64,000 nucleotides of DNA. Source: Runella sp. CRIBMP. Lineage in GTDB: Bacteria > Bacteroidota > Bacteroidia > Cytophagales > Spirosomataceae. The DNA is taken from positions 157,755-221,754 of the forward strand of contig NZ_JAAAKZ010000008.1 of the NCBI RefSeq assembly GCF_009905605.1, written 5' to 3'. The position numbers and the translations under genes were made by a program. Shown here piece by piece: positions 61,866 through 64,000 of this stretch. The notes beneath the pieces are model-generated. The model saw only the letters and a list, made by a program, of their open reading frames with translations. It was not told the DNA's origin and did not search any database. Every line of letters starts with the position of its first letter. The stretch's first letter is position 1.

Positions 61866-62396
61866 TCAACCATATCTGTTTAAAAAGCTGTTTGCTAATG
61901 AAGAAATCAAGGTTTGGTGCTCACTGAATGAATGATAAACTTCAGTCGCCCAGCTTTTTACAATATTAATACATTCTTCTGGTGTTGATGCATTCAGCAA
62001 ATCTAAAGTGGTTAATTGTCCTCGCTCTCCGAATCGGGGTGGTGTCAAAAATTCGGTTTTATCTTTTTTATAAGCGTTAATGATGTTGCTCAATAAAGGC
62101 GTCTTAGCATAATCCCATTTGATATTTTTCTCAAAAATTAAGTATAACCTCGTTAAATGAATATGATTGTTCCAAGGTCCGTGCAATTCACAATGCTGCA
62201 AAGCCATTGCATCAACACTTAAGAACCGTGTTTCATAGTAGATAGGATTATTAAAGTCAAGAATTTGAGTTAGGTGGTTTAAATTGCCCTCACATTCAAA
62301 TACACCTTTGGATACATTTGAGTAACAAAACTGACATCTCCCCACATTTTTAAGTTCAATTCCTGATTTTTGGGCGTAGTCAAATAAGTCTTGCAT
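61866..62396 (-). CDS. DUF5946-like protein
   Basis: A 176-residue cytosolic protein. A CxxC pair (GRCQFCYSN) opens it, followed by the stretch LSVDAMALQHCELHGPWNNHIHLTRLYLIFE, which recalls the DUF5946 family (VDAYALQHPE-type core), then helical segments. I assign the family from memory with moderate certainty. The function is unknown. The gene is AT-rich compared with most of the window and has no cotranscribed neighbour. Confidence 0.6.
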   Translation of the reverse strand: MQDLFDYAQKSGIELKNVGRCQFCYSNVSKGVFECEGNLNHLTQILDFNNPIYYETRFLSVDAMALQHCELHGPWNNHIHLTRLYLIFEKNIKWDYAKTPLLSNIINAYKKDKTEFLTPPRFGERGQLTTLDLLNASTPEECINIVKSWATEVYHSFSEHQTLISSLANSFLNRYG

Positions 62397-62675
62397 ATTT
62401 CTGTTCTCAAATTAAATTCAAATTATCCGCGAAAAATTTTGTAACAGTCTAACCTAAAATTACCTCCAACTCGCTGATTGACGCATGTTTTAGTATTTTA
62501 TCTGCAATGTAAATGCTTCTGTGTTACAATACAAAACTTAAAACCATTGTTTGTTAATAAGTTGATATACAGTTGATTGATGATAAAATGTGTTTAATTT
62601 CTTGCAATAGACGCTTAAATAATACTTCAGTACAGAGAAGCTTTGACGGAGCATGTCCTTCACCTCACGCTAACC

Positions 62676-63818
62676 CTACACTTTCTGCAAAAGCGTCAGC
62701 AGTTTTCTGTCTAATTTTTGGCCTTGGAAATTTTCGTAATCAACGTCGCTTCTTCCCGAATTGAGCAAACCAAAGGAGCCGTCAAATTCCCATAATGCAA
62801 AGCCGATCCCGTTTTCGCTCAGAATACCAAGCAAATCTTTGAACCACGCCAAAAATACGTCGTGGGGCGTCTTGTTAAAGCAGCCGCATTCGCCGCAGTG
62901 AACACCCGTACCGCTGTTTTTGAGGTCTATCCACGGTTGAAATTTGTCTTCCAGTATTTTACGGCTTAGGTTTTGGTCGCCCACTTTTCCGGGCCATACG
63001 GGAACGGGCAGGCTTTCCGGGTCTTTGTACACCCAAGAGGCTTTGTAATGCGAGATGATGGAGGGCGTATAGCCTCGGCAACTTTGCCCCACTTCTAAAT
63101 CGGAAATACCCGTAATCACATCATTGCCAACGTTGTTGCCATCCGCAATGATTAAGTGTTTTTTATTGACTCCTTTGATGGTATTGTAGGCCGCCAAAAT
63201 CAGCTTGCGGTACATTTCGGGTTCCAATTTGGTTTTTTTGCCCAATTGGTCGTTCATGTCGTCGCGCCAGCTCGGTTCGTTGAGGAGGTCAAAACTGATT
63301 TTTTTGGAAGACGTATCTTTGAATTTTTTCGCCCAAAATTCCCAATGATAGCAGAAGTCACTCAGCGCCTGCTCGTTGGTCCAAAGGTTGTAAGGCTCCA
63401 CAAAACCCGCGTTGATGCAATAGCCTGGCGCGCGGTGGAGATTGAGTGAAACGTGATGGTTGTATTTCTGCGCCCAATAGACCAACTGCTCGATACGGTC
63501 GGTCATTTGGGTATCTATGTTTCTAATCTCGTCGATTCGGATGTTTTTGGAGCGGTCAAATTTCAGATAAGCGGGGTACGCCATCGGAATTCGGACAAAA
63601 TCAAAGCCCCAATCTTCCATCCATTTAAAATACATTTCGGGCGTTTGCGGGCGGCTTTTGGCGGGGTCGGGCGAGAAGAAATCCAGCACATTGAAGCCCT
63701 TCCATTGGGGCAATTTGTTTTTCTTTTTCACCGACAAATTTAAACTTCCGCTCGACAAAGCAACCGTAGCTAACGAACTGTTTTTGATAAAGGTGCGGCG
63801 ATTGATGCGATTTTCCAT
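62676..63818 (-). CDS. Glycoside hydrolase family 5, Tat-exported
   Basis: A 380-residue TIM-barrel glycosidase. The N-terminus NRRTFIKNSSLATVALSSG is a twin-arginine signal, nearly the same RRTFIKN as in the isomerase-like protein at 26 kb. The acid/base glutamate is E181 in FDLLNEPSW and the likely nucleophile is E310 in GVHCGECG. Family 5 enzymes cleave beta-1,4-linked glucans, mannans or related glycosides. It is a single gene; the specificity is not predictable. Confidence 0.9.
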   Translation of the reverse strand: MENRINRRTFIKNSSLATVALSSGSLNLSVKKKNKLPQWKGFNVLDFFSPDPAKSRPQTPEMYFKWMEDWGFDFVRIPMAYPAYLKFDRSKNIRIDEIRNIDTQMTDRIEQLVYWAQKYNHHVSLNLHRAPGYCINAGFVEPYNLWTNEQALSDFCYHWEFWAKKFKDTSSKKISFDLLNEPSWRDDMNDQLGKKTKLEPEMYRKLILAAYNTIKGVNKKHLIIADGNNVGNDVITGISDLEVGQSCRGYTPSIISHYKASWVYKDPESLPVPVWPGKVGDQNLSRKILEDKFQPWIDLKNSGTGVHCGECGCFNKTPHDVFLAWFKDLLGILSENGIGFALWEFDGSFGLLNSGRSDVDYENFQGQKLDRKLLTLLQKV

Positions 63819-63882
63819 AAGGAGTGATTAGTTGAAAAGCAAAATTGAACAACAGTAAAATTACTTCAATGTTTTTGACACA

Positions 63883-64000
63883 GAACGGTCCGCCGAGCGG
63901 TTTCTCCGAGCGGCCCGCCGCCCAGCGGTTTCTCCGAGCGGCCCGCCGCCCAGCGGTTTCTCCGAGCGGCCCGCCGCCCAGCGGTTTCTCCGAGCGGCCC
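63883..64000. repeat. GC-rich 28-bp tandem repeat
   Basis: A 28-bp unit (starting CGGTTTCTCCGAGCGG) is repeated head to tail at 63898, 63926, 63954 and 63982, identical in all readable positions, and continues past the window end. A diverged first copy starts at 63883. Each unit can fold (CCGC-CCA-GCGG). It contrasts sharply with the AT-rich DNA upstream of the GH5 gene. Confidence 0.9.

Noticed and set aside
63898..64000. 28-bp repeats at the window end resembling CRISPR repeats
   Set aside because: Units are contiguous with no spacers and no cas gene is in the window; it is a tandem repeat.

Overview
The window comes from a Gram-negative member of the Bacteroidota, most likely the order Cytophagales (Spirosoma/Runella/Dyadobacter-like). 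The evidence is a GldH gliding lipoprotein, a fused LpxC-FabZ, a TonB-dependent receptor with a carboxypeptidase-like N-domain, a DUF4292-TPR-M23 cluster, PVC-type cytochrome genes, and promoters of the Bacteroidota type (TTTG, about 20 nt, TAnnTTTG) instead of E. coli -35/-10 boxes. I cannot name the species. The DNA is ordinary chromosome of moderate GC, densely coding on both strands. I see no rRNA, tRNA, CRISPR array, prophage or intact insertion sequence.

Layout. 1-1.6 kb: 3' end of ruvB, a LytTR regulator and rpmB with promoter and terminator. 1.7-5 kb: leftward glycosyltransferase genes around a thioesterase. 5-6.7 kb: rightward flavin amine oxidase and guanine deaminase. 6.8-9.6 kb: leftward flippase-gldH-LON-domain operon. 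9.7-10.6 kb: cysM. 10.7-14.7 kb: a secreted polysaccharide deacetylase and a large PVC-type cytochrome c/HEAT protein. 15-19.6 kb: lipid A operon (HD hydrolase, lpxD, lpxC-fabZ, lpxA). 19.7-22.5 kb: cyclophilin, an NtrC-type regulator without an HTH, and hisIE. 22.5-30.4 kb: carbamoylputrescine amidase, S9 peptidase, an amber-interrupted small ORF, a Tat-exported sugar isomerase-like protein, a TonB receptor and a MarR regulator. 30.4-40.8 kb: RDD protein, dicarboxylate symporter, dxs, two rhomboids, mutL, two small membrane proteins, an RluA-type synthase and panB. 40.8-47.6 kb: EnvC-like/DUF4292/TPR cluster, xth, nucleoside permease, DUF2905. 47.7-49.4 kb: an AT-richer two-gene ATPase plus TOPRIM/RloB-like module, the best candidate for an undescribed (defence-like) system. 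49.5-56.7 kb: two-domain oxidoreductase, cation/proton antiporter, DegP/HtrA protease, ruvX, def, 3'-5' exonuclease. 56.7-60.7 kb: a molybdopterin/2Fe-2S oxidoreductase with an NAD(P)-binding protein and a TetR regulator, tied together by two identical operator-like sites. 60.9-64 kb: a lipoprotein, a DUF5946-like protein, a Tat-exported GH5 glycosidase and a GC-rich 28-bp tandem repeat that runs off the window.

Much of the window serves the cell envelope: lipid A synthesis, polysaccharide assembly and export, periplasmic proteolysis, and outer-membrane uptake. Intergenic DNA is short and carries many hairpins. At least four of them form a dispersed palindrome family with arms close to AACGTCGGCGAGG / CCTCGCCGACGTT.
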